Shown: piece after piece, positions 1 to 7,396 of the stretch
Numbering within the stretch: position 1 is the first letter of the stretch
Layout: the number at the start of each line of letters is the position of its first letter
Notes under the pieces: model-generated
The model's database searches: none
Told to the model about the DNA's origin: nothing
The model's input: the letters and a program-made list of their open reading frames with translations, nothing else
DNA from: Nitrospira sp. UBA2082
GTDB lineage: Bacteria; Nitrospirota; Nitrospiria; Nitrospirales; Nitrospiraceae
Reading direction: 5' to 3'
Assembly: GCA_002331335.1 (NCBI GenBank)
Contig: DCZO01000003.1
Span: 28,506 to 57,441 of the forward strand
DNA length: 28,936 bases
Made by a program: the position numbers and the translations under genes

Positions 1-74
1 AGAATGACCACATTCTCAAATCGAGGGCGGTGCTCGGTCAATGCGCGCAGTACAGAACCACCCAGACCACCCTC
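1..74. repeat. Partial copy of a dispersed terminal-inverted-repeat element
   Basis: Bases 2-40 closely match 1225-1262, and 43-74 match 1311-1342, so this is a second, shorter copy of the element at 1178-1342, cut by the window edge. The right-hand arm at 52-74 matches the right arm of the full copy (1320-1342) with few mismatches. Relative to that copy about 40 internal bases are missing. No transposase is encoded. The stretch 75-144 behind it shows no gene. Confidence 0.6.
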
Positions 75-144
75 AGCTAAGAGAAGAAGAGAGATAGATC
101 GTAAAGCATGAGTTGCAAGGGATAGCAACCTTTGGACAACATAG

Positions 145-357
145 ATGTTCCCCGCTATAATTCCACCCATCATGAGCACGCGATCCTCTGTGCGCACAAG
201 AACCCCTAAACGTGGGCGAAAAATCTCCTCCTCACTCAAGGCAAGGAAGCCTCGCCCCGTGTGGGAAGAAATCTTGCGCATCGCCCGGACTATTCCTGAG
301 CCTGACCTCCACAAACTGCCCACTGATCTCGCCGCTCACCACGCCCACTACCTGTAG
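145..357 (+). pseudogene. Orphan antitoxin-like protein with a likely 3' frameshift
   Basis: The 70-residue product is basic at the N-terminus and has the pattern PVWEEILRIARTIPEP...LPTDLAAHHAHYL. This resembles the C-terminus of small antitoxin-like proteins that usually end in HYLYG plus a few residues and are encoded next to PIN-domain toxins (family knowledge from memory). Here the frame stops at TAG right after HYL. A single extra base would restore Y-G-S-R-V-M-Q before a TAA, so I infer a frameshift at about 355. An internal ATG at 172 is an equally good start. No plus-strand toxin follows; the convergent VapC gene ends at 392. It is probably a remnant of a lost toxin-antitoxin pair. 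Confidence 0.45.
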
Positions 358-391
358 GCAGCCGCGTGATGCAATAATTCTTGCGCCGATC

Positions 392-757
392 TTACGGTTT
401 TACGCGGAGCATCTGCGTGGGGACATCGCTTAACACGAGCAGACGCTGATCGTTGGTCAATAAGGTTGCTTCCAGCGCCAATGCCGTTGCGGCGACAATA
501 GCGTCCGGGAGCTTTAGCCCGAATCGTTTCCGAAGATCTACAGCATGTAGTTTGACGGACTGGGTCAGGTCGGTAACGGAAATATCTTCCACGAACGCTC
601 GCACCCGTTGTTCCTCAGGAGAACTCAGACCCGGGTAAGCGAGCAACTCCAGCTCCGAAATCACCGAGATGGCATAGGATCCGGAAGGAAATGGATCCGC
701 AAGACGGCCGCCGAGAAAGTAGAGAATGATATTGGTATCGAGCACAAAGCGGGACAC
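392..757 (-). CDS. vapC: VapC-type PIN-domain toxin (ribonuclease)
   Basis: This is a PIN-domain protein of about 121 residues. The N-terminus SRFVLDTNIILY supplies the first acidic residue (D7). SELELLAYPG gives E35, KLPDAIVAATAL gives D85, and LLTNDQRL gives D103; together these form the usual PIN metal-binding site. VapC toxins cleave RNA, often initiator tRNA or rRNA, and are held inactive by the antitoxin encoded just upstream. I prefer the GTG at 757, which gives the common MSRFVLDTN start and lies 2 bases after the antitoxin stop; a GTG at 769 in the same frame overlaps the antitoxin end. All catalytic residues are present, so the toxin looks functional. The RNA target cannot be read from sequence. 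Confidence 0.85.
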   Translation of the reverse strand: MSRFVLDTNIILYFLGGRLADPFPSGSYAISVISELELLAYPGLSSPEEQRVRAFVEDISVTDLTQSVKLHAVDLRKRFGLKLPDAIVAATALALEATLLTNDQRLLVLSDVPTQMLRVKP

Positions 758-759
758 TA

Positions 760-972
760 TCAGGCCCACTCGTCGCGCAAGCGACGTTGGTACGCGACGG
801 GATCTTCCGATAAGTGGATCATGCCCTCATGTCGTTGAAGCTGCTTGATCCCATCGGTTCCGTCCGTTGTGCCTAACTGTTGTTCAATGCGCAGCCATTC
901 CTCGTAGGGAATCAACACCCCGACGGGCCGCCCTTCTTCGTCAGTCACAAGCTGTTTGTGAATCGCGCTCAT
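760..972 (-). CDS. VapB/Phd-like antitoxin
   Basis: This 70-residue protein begins with HKQLVTDEEGRPVGVLIPYEEWLRIEQQL, a pattern typical of short antitoxins in which a beta-strand region is followed by a helix. The acidic, loosely structured C-terminal half (HLSEDPVAYQRRLRDEWA) would wrap around the toxin. It is encoded immediately before vapC, with the stop next to or overlapping the toxin start, the usual antitoxin-first order that supports coupled translation. A perfect TATAAT lies just upstream (996-1001). Such antitoxins normally repress their own operon with the toxin as co-repressor. Family assignment between VapB and Phd/YefM types is uncertain. Confidence 0.75.
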   Translation of the reverse strand: MSAIHKQLVTDEEGRPVGVLIPYEEWLRIEQQLGTTDGTDGIKQLQRHEGMIHLSEDPVAYQRRLRDEWA

Positions 973-995
973 TGGATCACCGCTACAGACGCCTC

Positions 996-1024
996 ATTAT
1001 AATCAACAGGAGTTAAAAGAGGAA
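996..1024 (-). promoter_or_regulatory. Predicted promoter of the toxin-antitoxin operon
   Basis: On the minus strand a perfect -10 TATAAT (996-1001) is preceded by a weak -35 TTCCTC (1019-1024) with 17 bases between. Transcription would begin about 17 bases before the antitoxin ATG at 972. Confidence 0.45.
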
Positions 1025-1171
1025 GCATGGGCTCACTTCCACCAGGACGTGGCCGATCCCGCCTGGTTCGGCCTGCTGGACTTCAAGGTGCTGCTCTTGG
1101 AAAAACCCGGCGGCGCGCCGAAAGCCCAGTTCACGGAGAACAAAGGCTATCGGTGGTATTCGCAGAAGTGA
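1001..1171 (+). pseudogene. 3' remnant of an unidentified gene
   Basis: A plus-strand frame, open from 962 and ending TGA at 1169-1171, encodes NQQELKEEAWAHFHQDVADP followed by AWFGLLDFKVLLLEKPGG and ending KGYRWYSQK. It has no ATG, GTG or good ribosome site at its front, and its 5' part coincides with the antitoxin promoter and start. Codon choice is gene-like (GCC, CTG, GAC, TTC, AAG). I read it as the last 50 or so codons of a gene whose front was replaced by the toxin-antitoxin module. I do not recognise the family. The inverted-repeat element starts 7 bases after its stop. Confidence 0.35.
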
Positions 1172-1177
1172 GAGGCT

Positions 1178-1342
1178 GAGGGTGGCCTGAGTGGTTCCCT
1201 GTGCTCGCTGACCGCGCACACAAGAATGACCACATTCTCAAATCGTGGGAGGTGCTCGTCAGGGGCAATGGCGCGTCTCGGCGCGCCAAGGGTTGGGCGG
1301 GTGAGAAAGGGCGCGCAGAAGAGAACCACCCAGGCCGCCCTC
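1178..1342. repeat. 165-bp element with imperfect 23-bp terminal inverted repeats
   Basis: The left arm (1178-1200, GAGGGTGGCCTGAGTGGTTC...) and right arm (1320-1342) are reverse complements at 20 of 23 positions. A shorter copy sits at the window start. Between the arms is ACCACATTCTCAAATCG and a GC-rich core. There is no transposase, so this is either a MITE-like non-autonomous element or a REP/palindromic intergenic repeat. No clear target-site duplication is visible. The minus strand has a 65-codon open frame across it, which I regard as incidental. Confidence 0.6.
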
Positions 1343-1376
1343 AATACTTCGTTGTTCTTCTCAGCCAGCAGCTTCT

Positions 1377-1661
1377 TCAGGCTGCGAATTCGACTCGAAT
1401 GGTTCGTCCCAGACGCGCTTCAAGGGTGATGAGCATCTCCAAGCTAAACCTGTCCCACTTGCCGCGCACGAGGTCGGACACACGGGATTGCGCGATGCCA
1501 AGACGCTTGGCCGCTTCGGCTTGCGTCAACTTCTGCTTCTCGATATAGAGACGAAGATCGCTCATCAAGTTAGAACGCATTTGGAGCACAGCCGCTTCAG
1601 CCGAATCGAATCCCAGATCAACAAACACATTGCCGCTGGACTTCGTCGTTTTCCGTTTCAT
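1377..1661 (-). CDS. XRE-family HTH protein (HigA-like orphan antitoxin)
   Basis: The 94-residue protein has a short N-terminal segment (VFVDLGFDSAEAAVLQMRSNLMSDL) followed by a Cro/CI-type helix-turn-helix at about 35-75: IEKQKLTQAEAAKRLGIAQS then RVSDLVRGKWDRFS. This layout is that of the antitoxin group paired with RelE/HigB-type toxins, whose gene usually lies just upstream. No toxin reading frame is seen upstream (1662-1870), so it is an orphan antitoxin or a stand-alone repressor. There is no convincing Shine-Dalgarno before the ATG; a promoter-like pair at 1678-1704 leaves a very short leader. Confidence 0.75.
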   Translation of the reverse strand: MKRKTTKSSGNVFVDLGFDSAEAAVLQMRSNLMSDLRLYIEKQKLTQAEAAKRLGIAQSRVSDLVRGKWDRFSLEMLITLEARLGRTIRVEFAA

Positions 1662-1677
1662 GATCGATCAGGCTAGC

Positions 1678-1704
1678 AGTGTACGTTAGTCGCTCTGATG
1701 TCAA
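1678..1704 (-). promoter_or_regulatory. Predicted promoter of the XRE gene
   Basis: The minus strand has TTGACA (1699-1704), a 15-base spacer and TACACT (1678-1683). The spacer is shorter than the usual 16-18. Transcription would start about 10 bases before the ATG, leaving little room for a ribosome site. Confidence 0.35.
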
Positions 1705-1800
1705 GTCAAGCAATGACCACGGTCATCCTCAACATTTGCAGCGAAAACCGTTCACGAGAAGTCCCATGCATACATTCAGGTAAAAACACTGGCCGGCTGG

Positions 1801-1830
1801 ATGACCAAGAGACCGTAATTGCTTTATAAT
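1801..1830 (+). promoter_or_regulatory. Predicted promoter of the lipoprotein gene
   Basis: ATGACC (1801-1806) resembles a -35 box and is separated by 18 bases from a perfect TATAAT (1825-1830). This gives a leader of about 135 bases to the start at 1973. The 1662-1800 stretch holds no gene that I can support. Confidence 0.45.
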
Positions 1831-1972
1831 AGCAACCCGCACCGAAACACACCACCGAGCGTGGTCAGTCATGAACCTCCTGACTCATTCAGGCACCATA
1901 AAAAGATCCTGCCACTCTCAGGAGACCGCCGCACCTCTGGCAACTACTAACCCACAGGCAAGAGGGAGAGTT

Positions 1973-2602
1973 ATGAATCCGTTGGGAACCTTGTGTGTCA
2001 TTACGGCAGCGATTATGACAATGGGATGTGTAGGACTATCCAGTATCGAAATGAGTACAGCTGACCGCGCGCAGATCAAGTCGGTGGCGATTCGTGTCGA
2101 CAGCAAGCTGCCGGACATGTTCTTTCATGATCAGCGGAAATCCCTAGCTTTCGCCGGTGGCCTGGTGGGGGCCCTTGTGGCACAGGCGATGTCGAACGAC
2201 CCCAAGGCCCAGATCCTCGCGACAATGGAAAGCAACAAGATTGATATCCCCACGATCGTGCGATCTGAGTTTTCAAAGGCCATGCAGACTCAACGGGATT
2301 TCCGAGTTGTAGAGTCGTCTACACCGGCCGATGCGGAAATGGTGCTATTCGTGAACGTCTACGGCCTAGGCCAGGCTAACGGTTTCAGCAGCCGCCTCTA
2401 TCCCCTACTGAACCTCAGTGCCAGCCTGAAGAGGCCGGATGGAACGGTCGTATGGCAACGAACGGACCATCTAGGGCCTCTAAACGAAGAAAATTTCATC
2501 GGGGCTACCTCCGACGACTACATTAGGACTCCAGATCTACTACGGCAGACCTGGTCGAATGCCGCAGAGATTGTCAGCCGAATGCTCGTGCGCCGATTAT
2601 AA
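1973..2602 (+). CDS. Predicted outer-membrane-associated lipoprotein, unknown function
   Basis: The 209-residue product starts MNPLGTLCVITAAIMTMGC, a signal peptide ending in a lipobox-like TMGC with the lipidated cysteine at residue 19. The start at 1973 has a purine-rich ribosome site (GAGGGAGAG) a few bases upstream; a longer frame from 1871 has a worse context and would bury the signal. The mature part contains a small glycine/alanine-rich segment (AFAGGLVGALVAQAMS) and a central region with DFRVVESSTPADAEMVLFV, which resembles the ligand-free curli/LPP20-like lipoprotein layout only loosely. No catalytic motif is seen. It stands alone, with its own promoter, and diverges from the minus-strand XRE gene. 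Confidence 0.7.
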   Translation: MNPLGTLCVITAAIMTMGCVGLSSIEMSTADRAQIKSVAIRVDSKLPDMFFHDQRKSLAFAGGLVGALVAQAMSNDPKAQILATMESNKIDIPTIVRSEFSKAMQTQRDFRVVESSTPADAEMVLFVNVYGLGQANGFSSRLYPLLNLSASLKRPDGTVVWQRTDHLGPLNEENFIGATSDDYIRTPDLLRQTWSNAAEIVSRMLVRRL

Positions 2603-2646
2603 TCACAACAGTAGGTAGAGTGCCCCGTGAAAGCCAGGTCTTATAT

Positions 2647-2790
2647 TCACACATAGCGTGACCCCAACTCAGGCCTTTCCCATTCTGTGATCCGCCTCGC
2701 CAGATCGATCAGCACGCCTTCGCGTAACCCCAGATCGCTCACCCGACATTCCACTTCGCTCAGCGTTTCCATGATCGTTGGAATGGTGCG
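2647..2790 (-). pseudogene. Decayed second copy of the ppx/gppA 3' end
   Basis: Bases 2698-2778 match 3375-3455, the 3' end of the intact ppx gene, at roughly 71 of 81 positions. In the minus-strand frame they encode IMETLSEVECRVSDLGLREG and VLIDLA, against IMETLGEEECLVSDLGLREG and VLIDLA in the intact protein, then a different tail to a TGA at 2647-2649. Upstream of 2780 the similarity stops, so only about 30 codons remain. Several differences are silent or conservative, which suggests a once-functional paralogue or an older duplication rather than a recent copy. A small membrane-protein gene now separates the two copies. Confidence 0.65.
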
Positions 2791-2827
2791 CGATTGGTCG
2801 AAATCCCCTGCCCCCTACCTCTCCTGT

Positions 2828-3157
2828 TTACACCTTCGCTCCTGGCGCTCTCCACTGCAGTACGCACACGATGGAGAAGCCGAGCCAACCTAGCAGACCA
2901 CTCCCAAGCAGGAGCGCCGAAACAGGCAGGGTTACGCGACCGAGTTCCTCGGAAATGATAGGGGTTCCCAAGACCTCCTCGACCCCGATCAATCCAAGCA
3001 TGAATCCCACAAACAAGAGAGGTGGAGTCAGGGCCCAGCCGCCGTATCGGATCAGCGCTGCGGGTCGCGTGATCGCGCCAGACAGAACCCTCCCTCGTAA
3101 GCTCCGCCATGCCCAGGCTTGTAAGACGACAGGGCCAAGCAGGAGTAGAAGAAACAT
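2828..3157 (-). CDS. Small inner-membrane protein, unknown
   Basis: The 109-residue protein has three hydrophobic segments: FLLLLLGPVVLQAWAW (2-17), ALTPPLLFVGFMLGLIGV (about 42-59) and LPVSALLLGSGLLGWLGFSI (about 77-96). A basic loop (RSLRGRVLSGAITRPAALIR) lies between the first two. I do not recognise a family. An in-frame stop shortly upstream and lack of other starts support the ATG at 3157, though the ribosome site is weak. It lies between ppx (ends 3360) and the ppx fragment. The 3158-3359 gap shows nothing else that I can support. Confidence 0.5.
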   Translation of the reverse strand: MFLLLLLGPVVLQAWAWRSLRGRVLSGAITRPAALIRYGGWALTPPLLFVGFMLGLIGVEEVLGTPIISEELGRVTLPVSALLLGSGLLGWLGFSIVCVLQWRAPGAKV

Positions 3158-3359
3158 TTCAATCCATTTCGAGCTTGTAAAGATTCATGGCCACTATGTG
3201 GCCTACAACACGCCAGATCGCAACAACCACACCCTCTGCGACACCGTCCCAGCCTGCCCCTACGCATACACGACAGCTCAAGCCTCGGTCCGGGATGTGA
3301 TGGCCTCGGCTACAAAAGCTTATCGCATCCTTAAGCCAGACATGATGATGACCCTCGTC

Positions 3360-4310
3360 TTATCCATACTTACCCGCCAGATCGATCAGCACGCCTTCTC
3401 GCAGCCCCAGATCGCTTACCAGACATTCCTCTTCACCCAGCGTTTCCATAATCGTGCGGACGATGATCGCCCCGGCGGCGATGACTTCTTCACGGTTCTT
3501 TTCCAATCCTGGAAGCCCGACCCGCTCGGCTTTCGTTCGGCTCAGCAATTGCTCCTCCAGTTCGCGAATCGTCTCGATCGTGAGCCGGTAATTGTGAATG
3601 CGGGCCGGTTCGTAGGCAGGCAGTTTCTGCGCCATCGCAGCCAGTGACGTGATCGTCCCGGCTGTGCCGACACAGGAGCAACCGGCCGGTCTCGGCATGG
3701 CAGCCGCAGCCCGTTCGGTTTCTTGCCGCACCCACGCACGGGCCTGCTCAATTTCCTCTGCCGCCGGCGGATCGTGATGCAAGAGCCGCTCACACAGACG
3801 GACGACGCCGATATTCATCGACTGCACGATCGGCTCATGCTCAGGCTGATCCAGGATAAACTCCGTGCTGCCGCCGCCGATGTCCAAGGCCAGGATATCC
3901 GTAACACCGGCGGGAAGCCCGGAGCGGATGCCCAGGAGCGTGCGCCTGGCCTCTTCCTCGCCCGTGATGATCTCGACGTCGAAGCCTGATTCGTACTTGA
4001 CGCGATCCAGAAACGCCTGTCGATTGCTGGCGTCGCGCACGGCGCTCGTCGCCACGACCACGCAGGCGCTGACCTGATGGCGATCGATCACACTACGCCA
4101 CTCCTTCAGGCAGGCGATGACGCGTTCCATGGCGGCGTCATTCAATCGCTTGTCGCGATCGACGCCCTCGCCCAGCCGGAGAATGCGCCGATCGGACTGC
4201 AGCTCTGTGAGTGGACGTCCGGACGTCAGATCGGCGATGAGCAGGCGGCAGGTTAACGTGCCAATGTCGATGCCGGCGAGGCGGAGGGTGGAGGGCGGGG
4301 GGACCTTCAT
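3360..4310 (-). CDS. ppx: Exopolyphosphatase / guanosine pentaphosphatase (Ppx/GppA family)
   Basis: This 316-residue protein of the actin-like ASKHA fold hydrolyses terminal phosphates from polyphosphate or pppGpp. The phosphate-1 loop is GIDIGTLTCR (13-22). ATSAVRDA (87-94), GEEEARR (117-123), the phosphate-2 loop DIGGGSTEF (143-151) and the nucleotide-site GTAGTIT (215-221) follow in the expected order, and the C-terminus is SDLGLREGVLIDLA. It is the short, two-domain form, without the C-terminal HD domain of E. coli Ppx, so polyphosphate versus pppGpp preference cannot be decided. The ATG at 4310 overlaps the stop of the upstream coiled-coil gene (ATGA), implying coupled translation. A longer open frame to 4664 is only the out-of-frame shadow of that gene. 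Confidence 0.92.
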   Translation of the reverse strand: MKVPPPSTLRLAGIDIGTLTCRLLIADLTSGRPLTELQSDRRILRLGEGVDRDKRLNDAAMERVIACLKEWRSVIDRHQVSACVVVATSAVRDASNRQAFLDRVKYESGFDVEIITGEEEARRTLLGIRSGLPAGVTDILALDIGGGSTEFILDQPEHEPIVQSMNIGVVRLCERLLHHDPPAAEEIEQARAWVRQETERAAAAMPRPAGCSCVGTAGTITSLAAMAQKLPAYEPARIHNYRLTIETIRELEEQLLSRTKAERVGLPGLEKNREEVIAAGAIIVRTIMETLGEEECLVSDLGLREGVLIDLAGKYG

Positions 4311-4630
4311 TCTTCGTTCTTGATATCCTCCATCTCGTCTTCCAGTTTCTTGCGGGATTCCTTGAGTGTTTGCACCTCGCGCACCAGCCGGCCTATCTCG
4401 GCATCGTACAGTACCCGTTCGGCTGTCTCTCCCTGTTCTTTCATCTCGACGGCCCGCTCGCCGACATCTTTGTAGAGATCGGACAGCTGCTGATCGAGCT
4501 TGCGGAGTTCCAACCGCATTCGAAGCAGCTCCGTCTCTTCGAGCGCTCGTTCGGCGGCGTGTGCCGTTCCGAGACGCAAGGTCGCGATCCCGGTCCGCAA
4601 ATCGTCTTTGAGTCGCTGTAATAAGCCCAT
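4307..4630 (-). CDS. Coiled-coil protein encoded with ppx
   Basis: The 107-residue protein is almost entirely charged helix: LRMRLELRKLDQQLSDLYKD, RLVREVQTLKESRKKLEDEM and a terminal EDIKNEE give strong heptad character from about residue 25 to the end. There is no signal peptide or membrane segment, so it is cytoplasmic. The ATG at 4630 follows an AGAGGG ribosome site. Its stop overlaps the ppx start, so the two form an operon. No family name is recognised; a scaffold or regulator role for the phosphatase is only a guess from the coupling. Confidence 0.7.
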   Translation of the reverse strand: MGLLQRLKDDLRTGIATLRLGTAHAAERALEETELLRMRLELRKLDQQLSDLYKDVGERAVEMKEQGETAERVLYDAEIGRLVREVQTLKESRKKLEDEMEDIKNEE

Positions 4631-4647
4631 TGGACCCTCTGAATAAC

Positions 4648-4740
4648 AGGCTGACAGGTCTCAAGCTGACATCCGGAACACCAATTTTGTCAACCTGTCG
4701 CTTGCACGCCTGTCAGCCTACGTGCTTGTCAGCTCTTTCA
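4648..4740. repeat. Intergenic GCTGACA-type repeats with an 11-bp inverted pair
   Basis: AGGCTGACAGG (4648-4658) and its exact reverse complement CCTGTCAGCCT (4709-4719) flank about 50 bases. Further GCTGACA-like units occur at about 4674-4680 and 4727-4733 (TTGTCAGC). The same motif family recurs at 24368-24400 and inside the ribH 3' end. It could fold into a hairpin between recG and the coiled-coil gene, but no U-tract follows. Confidence 0.5.
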
Positions 4741-7284
4741 ACTAATTGACCCCAGTTCCAGCTTTTCTTTCCACTTCCGCAACATCGCGTCCCGCAACCC
4801 CTGATGTGCCGCCGCCTTGAGGCTTGGATCCTGTTTCAGCAGAGAAAACGCCTCCAGCCTGGCCTGCTGCAGCAAATCCGCATCGCGCACGAGGTTGGCG
4901 ACGCGAAACTCCGGCATGCCCCATTGGCGGAATCCAAAGAACTCTCCCGGTCCTCTGATCCGCAAATCCTCCTCGGCGATCACAAATCCATCGTTCGATC
5001 GCACCAGTGCCTCCAATCGCTCCCTCGCCGAAGAGAGCGCGTCCGCCGCCTCGCCGCCGGAATCAAGTACCCCACGCCGGACTCCTCCGCGCCCCACACC
5101 AGCCGCCATGAGGAGACAGTAGGACTGGTGACTGCCGCGTCCCACTCGACCTCGCAACTGATGCAACTGAGCCAACCCGAATCGTTCGGCATGCTCGATC
5201 AGCATGACGGTCGCATTGGGGACATCGACGCCGACCTCCACCACCGTCGTCGCGACGAGAGCCTGGACCACTCCGGCCTTGAAGTCGGCCATCACCGATT
5301 CCTTCTCCGCGGCCTTCAGACGCCCATGCAACAGCCCGACACGGAACTCAGCGAGCTCTCCCTGTTGCAGCTGTTCGGCTCCCTGGATCGCCGCCTGAAG
5401 ATCCGACTTTTCCGACTCCTCAATGAGCGGATAGATCACATAGGCCTGCCGGCCGCTGCGCAATTCATCGCGAAGAATCTGGTAGCCTCGCCGCCGCTGC
5501 GCCTCGGTAAAGAGGAACGTCCGCACCGGTTTTCGTCCCGGCGGCAGTTCATCGATAACCGACACGTCCAGATCGCCGTACACCGTCATCGCCAATGTCC
5601 GTGGAATCGGCGTGGCGGTCAACACCAACATGTCCGGCTGATACCCCTTGTCGATCAGCGTCTTCCGCTGCAGCACACCGAACTTATGCTGCTCATCGAC
5701 GACGGCCAACCCCAGGTTCTTGAACGCCACTTGTTTTTGAATCAACGCATGGGTGCCGATGGCCACGTGAATCTCACCGGCGGCCAGTTGGGCGATCTGG
5801 GTCTTCTTGGCCGAGGCCCTGTCTCCTCCCCTCAGCAACGCCGCCTTCAATCCCAAGCCCTCAAGTATCCCGGACAGGTTTCGATAATGCTGCTCCGCGA
5901 GGATTTCCGTCGGCGCCATCAGCGCCGCCTGATAGCCGGACCCGCAGGCCATGACCACGGCATGGAGCGCGACGGCGGTTTTCCCGGATCCCACATCGCC
6001 TTGCACCAGCCGATTCATGGGCCTGGGCGCCAGCATGTCGCGGAGGATCTCCCGAATCACCCGATCCTGCGCGACCGTGAGACGGAAAGGCAACAGCCGA
6101 CCCAGTTTCTCCAAGAGGGGGGTGCGCGGATTGAACCGCAGCTGTTTCGGTTCGCTCTGAACGGATCGTTGCCTGGTCGCCAACGCCATCTGGAGCAAGA
6201 ACAGCTCTTCGAACGCCAGCCGCCGATGCGCCGGCGTCTTGCCCTGTTCCAACAGCCGGCCATCGGTTCCGGCTTTGGGAAAGTGCACGTCCTGCAGCGC
6301 TTCGTGAATCGGGATCAGCCGCTGGCGGGCCCGGAGTGGCACCGGCAGCTGGTCGTGCAACTCCCGCGCATGGGTGTGCAACAGGCTTTTCGCCAGCACC
6401 CGCATCTGGCGGGACGTCCAGCCTTTCGTTTCGTGATAGATCGGCACGATCCGCCCCACATGCAGCGTCGATTCCGCGTCTTCTCCGATCACCTCATACT
6501 GCGCCACCTCCATTCGTGGCACCATCCACCCCTGGCGCCCGGCGACCACGCGCCCGCTCATCATCACATGCTTCCCGATGGTGAGCACGTCTTCCAGATA
6601 CGGTTGATTGAAGAAGACGACCTGCATCCGGCCGGTCTGATCTTCAATTCCGACGTCGAGCACCCGGAGACGCCTGTTCTTCGCTCGCTTGGCTTCGCAT
6701 TTGCTGACGATTCCGCAGATAGAAGCGGCCATGCCGGGGACAAGATTGCCGATGGGGGTCATCACCGACCGGTCCTCGTACCGCCAGGGCACGGTCCAGA
6801 GAGCATCCTCGACCGTTTCCACGTTCAACCGCCGTAACAAGGCCGAGCGCGCAGGTCCCACCCCCTTCGCAAAACGGATAGGCACGTTCCAGAGACCGTT
6901 CCGTTCTGGCCCATCCGAGTGATGTCCGGGAACAGCCGGTTCACCCTCCTCACCCGATGACACCGGCAACTCCGGTGCAGCGCCACGGAGCGACTTGAGG
7001 ATCACCGCGGCGGCCTGCAACCGTCGCCGTTGTTCAGACACAGGCAGCTCTTGCTGGAAATCAATAAACAGATCACGTAGCGATACCAGGCGAGCTTCAA
7101 TGGCTTTGGGATATACCTGATTCGCCAGCGCGGCGAGCACCTGCGTGGAAACGAAACCGCCCAAGTTCTTCACCGTATCCAGATGAGCGCACTCGTCCCG
7201 CGTCGCGAACTCGATCGGACGTGCGAGACGCTCCAACCAGACGTGAAACGGGGTTGCGGAGCCCGACTCTAAGGGAGTCTGCAT
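4738..7284 (-). CDS. recG: ATP-dependent DNA helicase RecG
   Basis: RecG remodels stalled replication forks and branch-migrates Holliday junctions. The wedge/OB domain precedes a superfamily-2 helicase core: Walker A GDVGSGKT near residue 430, DEQHKFGV (motif II) near 530, LTATPIPRT (motif III) near 558, then VGLLHGRLK, TTVVEVGVDVPNA and QLRGRVGRG of the second domain. RIRGPGEFFGFRQWG near the end is typical of the RecG C-terminus. At 848 residues it is longer than the E. coli enzyme (about 690), mainly through an N-terminal domain of about 150 residues before the FAKGVGPARSALL segment; similar extensions occur in other phyla. The ATG at 7284 is chosen because upstream in-frame sequence looks non-coding and runs into the divergent peptidase gene; the ribosome site is weak. 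Confidence 0.95.
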   Translation of the reverse strand: MQTPLESGSATPFHVWLERLARPIEFATRDECAHLDTVKNLGGFVSTQVLAALANQVYPKAIEARLVSLRDLFIDFQQELPVSEQRRRLQAAAVILKSLRGAAPELPVSSGEEGEPAVPGHHSDGPERNGLWNVPIRFAKGVGPARSALLRRLNVETVEDALWTVPWRYEDRSVMTPIGNLVPGMAASICGIVSKCEAKRAKNRRLRVLDVGIEDQTGRMQVVFFNQPYLEDVLTIGKHVMMSGRVVAGRQGWMVPRMEVAQYEVIGEDAESTLHVGRIVPIYHETKGWTSRQMRVLAKSLLHTHARELHDQLPVPLRARQRLIPIHEALQDVHFPKAGTDGRLLEQGKTPAHRRLAFEELFLLQMALATRQRSVQSEPKQLRFNPRTPLLEKLGRLLPFRLTVAQDRVIREILRDMLAPRPMNRLVQGDVGSGKTAVALHAVVMACGSGYQAALMAPTEILAEQHYRNLSGILEGLGLKAALLRGGDRASAKKTQIAQLAAGEIHVAIGTHALIQKQVAFKNLGLAVVDEQHKFGVLQRKTLIDKGYQPDMLVLTATPIPRTLAMTVYGDLDVSVIDELPPGRKPVRTFLFTEAQRRRGYQILRDELRSGRQAYVIYPLIEESEKSDLQAAIQGAEQLQQGELAEFRVGLLHGRLKAAEKESVMADFKAGVVQALVATTVVEVGVDVPNATVMLIEHAERFGLAQLHQLRGRVGRGSHQSYCLLMAAGVGRGGVRRGVLDSGGEAADALSSARERLEALVRSNDGFVIAEEDLRIRGPGEFFGFRQWGMPEFRVANLVRDADLLQQARLEAFSLLKQDPSLKAAAHQGLRDAMLRKWKEKLELGSIS

Positions 7285-7396
7285 GTCGCGACGGATCGTA
7301 GCACAGTGTTCGCCCCCCCTCAATGACGGCCCGCCCGTTTCGGCGGATTGCTTGGTCAGCCTTGCCTCGGATGCTATGCTTCCTGGAGAGCAGCCC

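Noticed and set aside
1147..1344. 65-codon minus-strand frame across the inverted-repeat element
   Set aside because: It lies wholly within repeat DNA and has no ribosome site; it is more likely part of the repeat than a gene.
2760..3110. 116-codon minus-strand frame overlapping the small membrane protein
   Set aside because: It is arginine-rich, lacks hydrophobic segments and overlaps the better-supported frame.
4804..6837. 677-codon plus-strand open frame
   Set aside because: It is antisense to recG, rich in H, R, Q and P, and has no domain; it results from the codon bias of the real gene.
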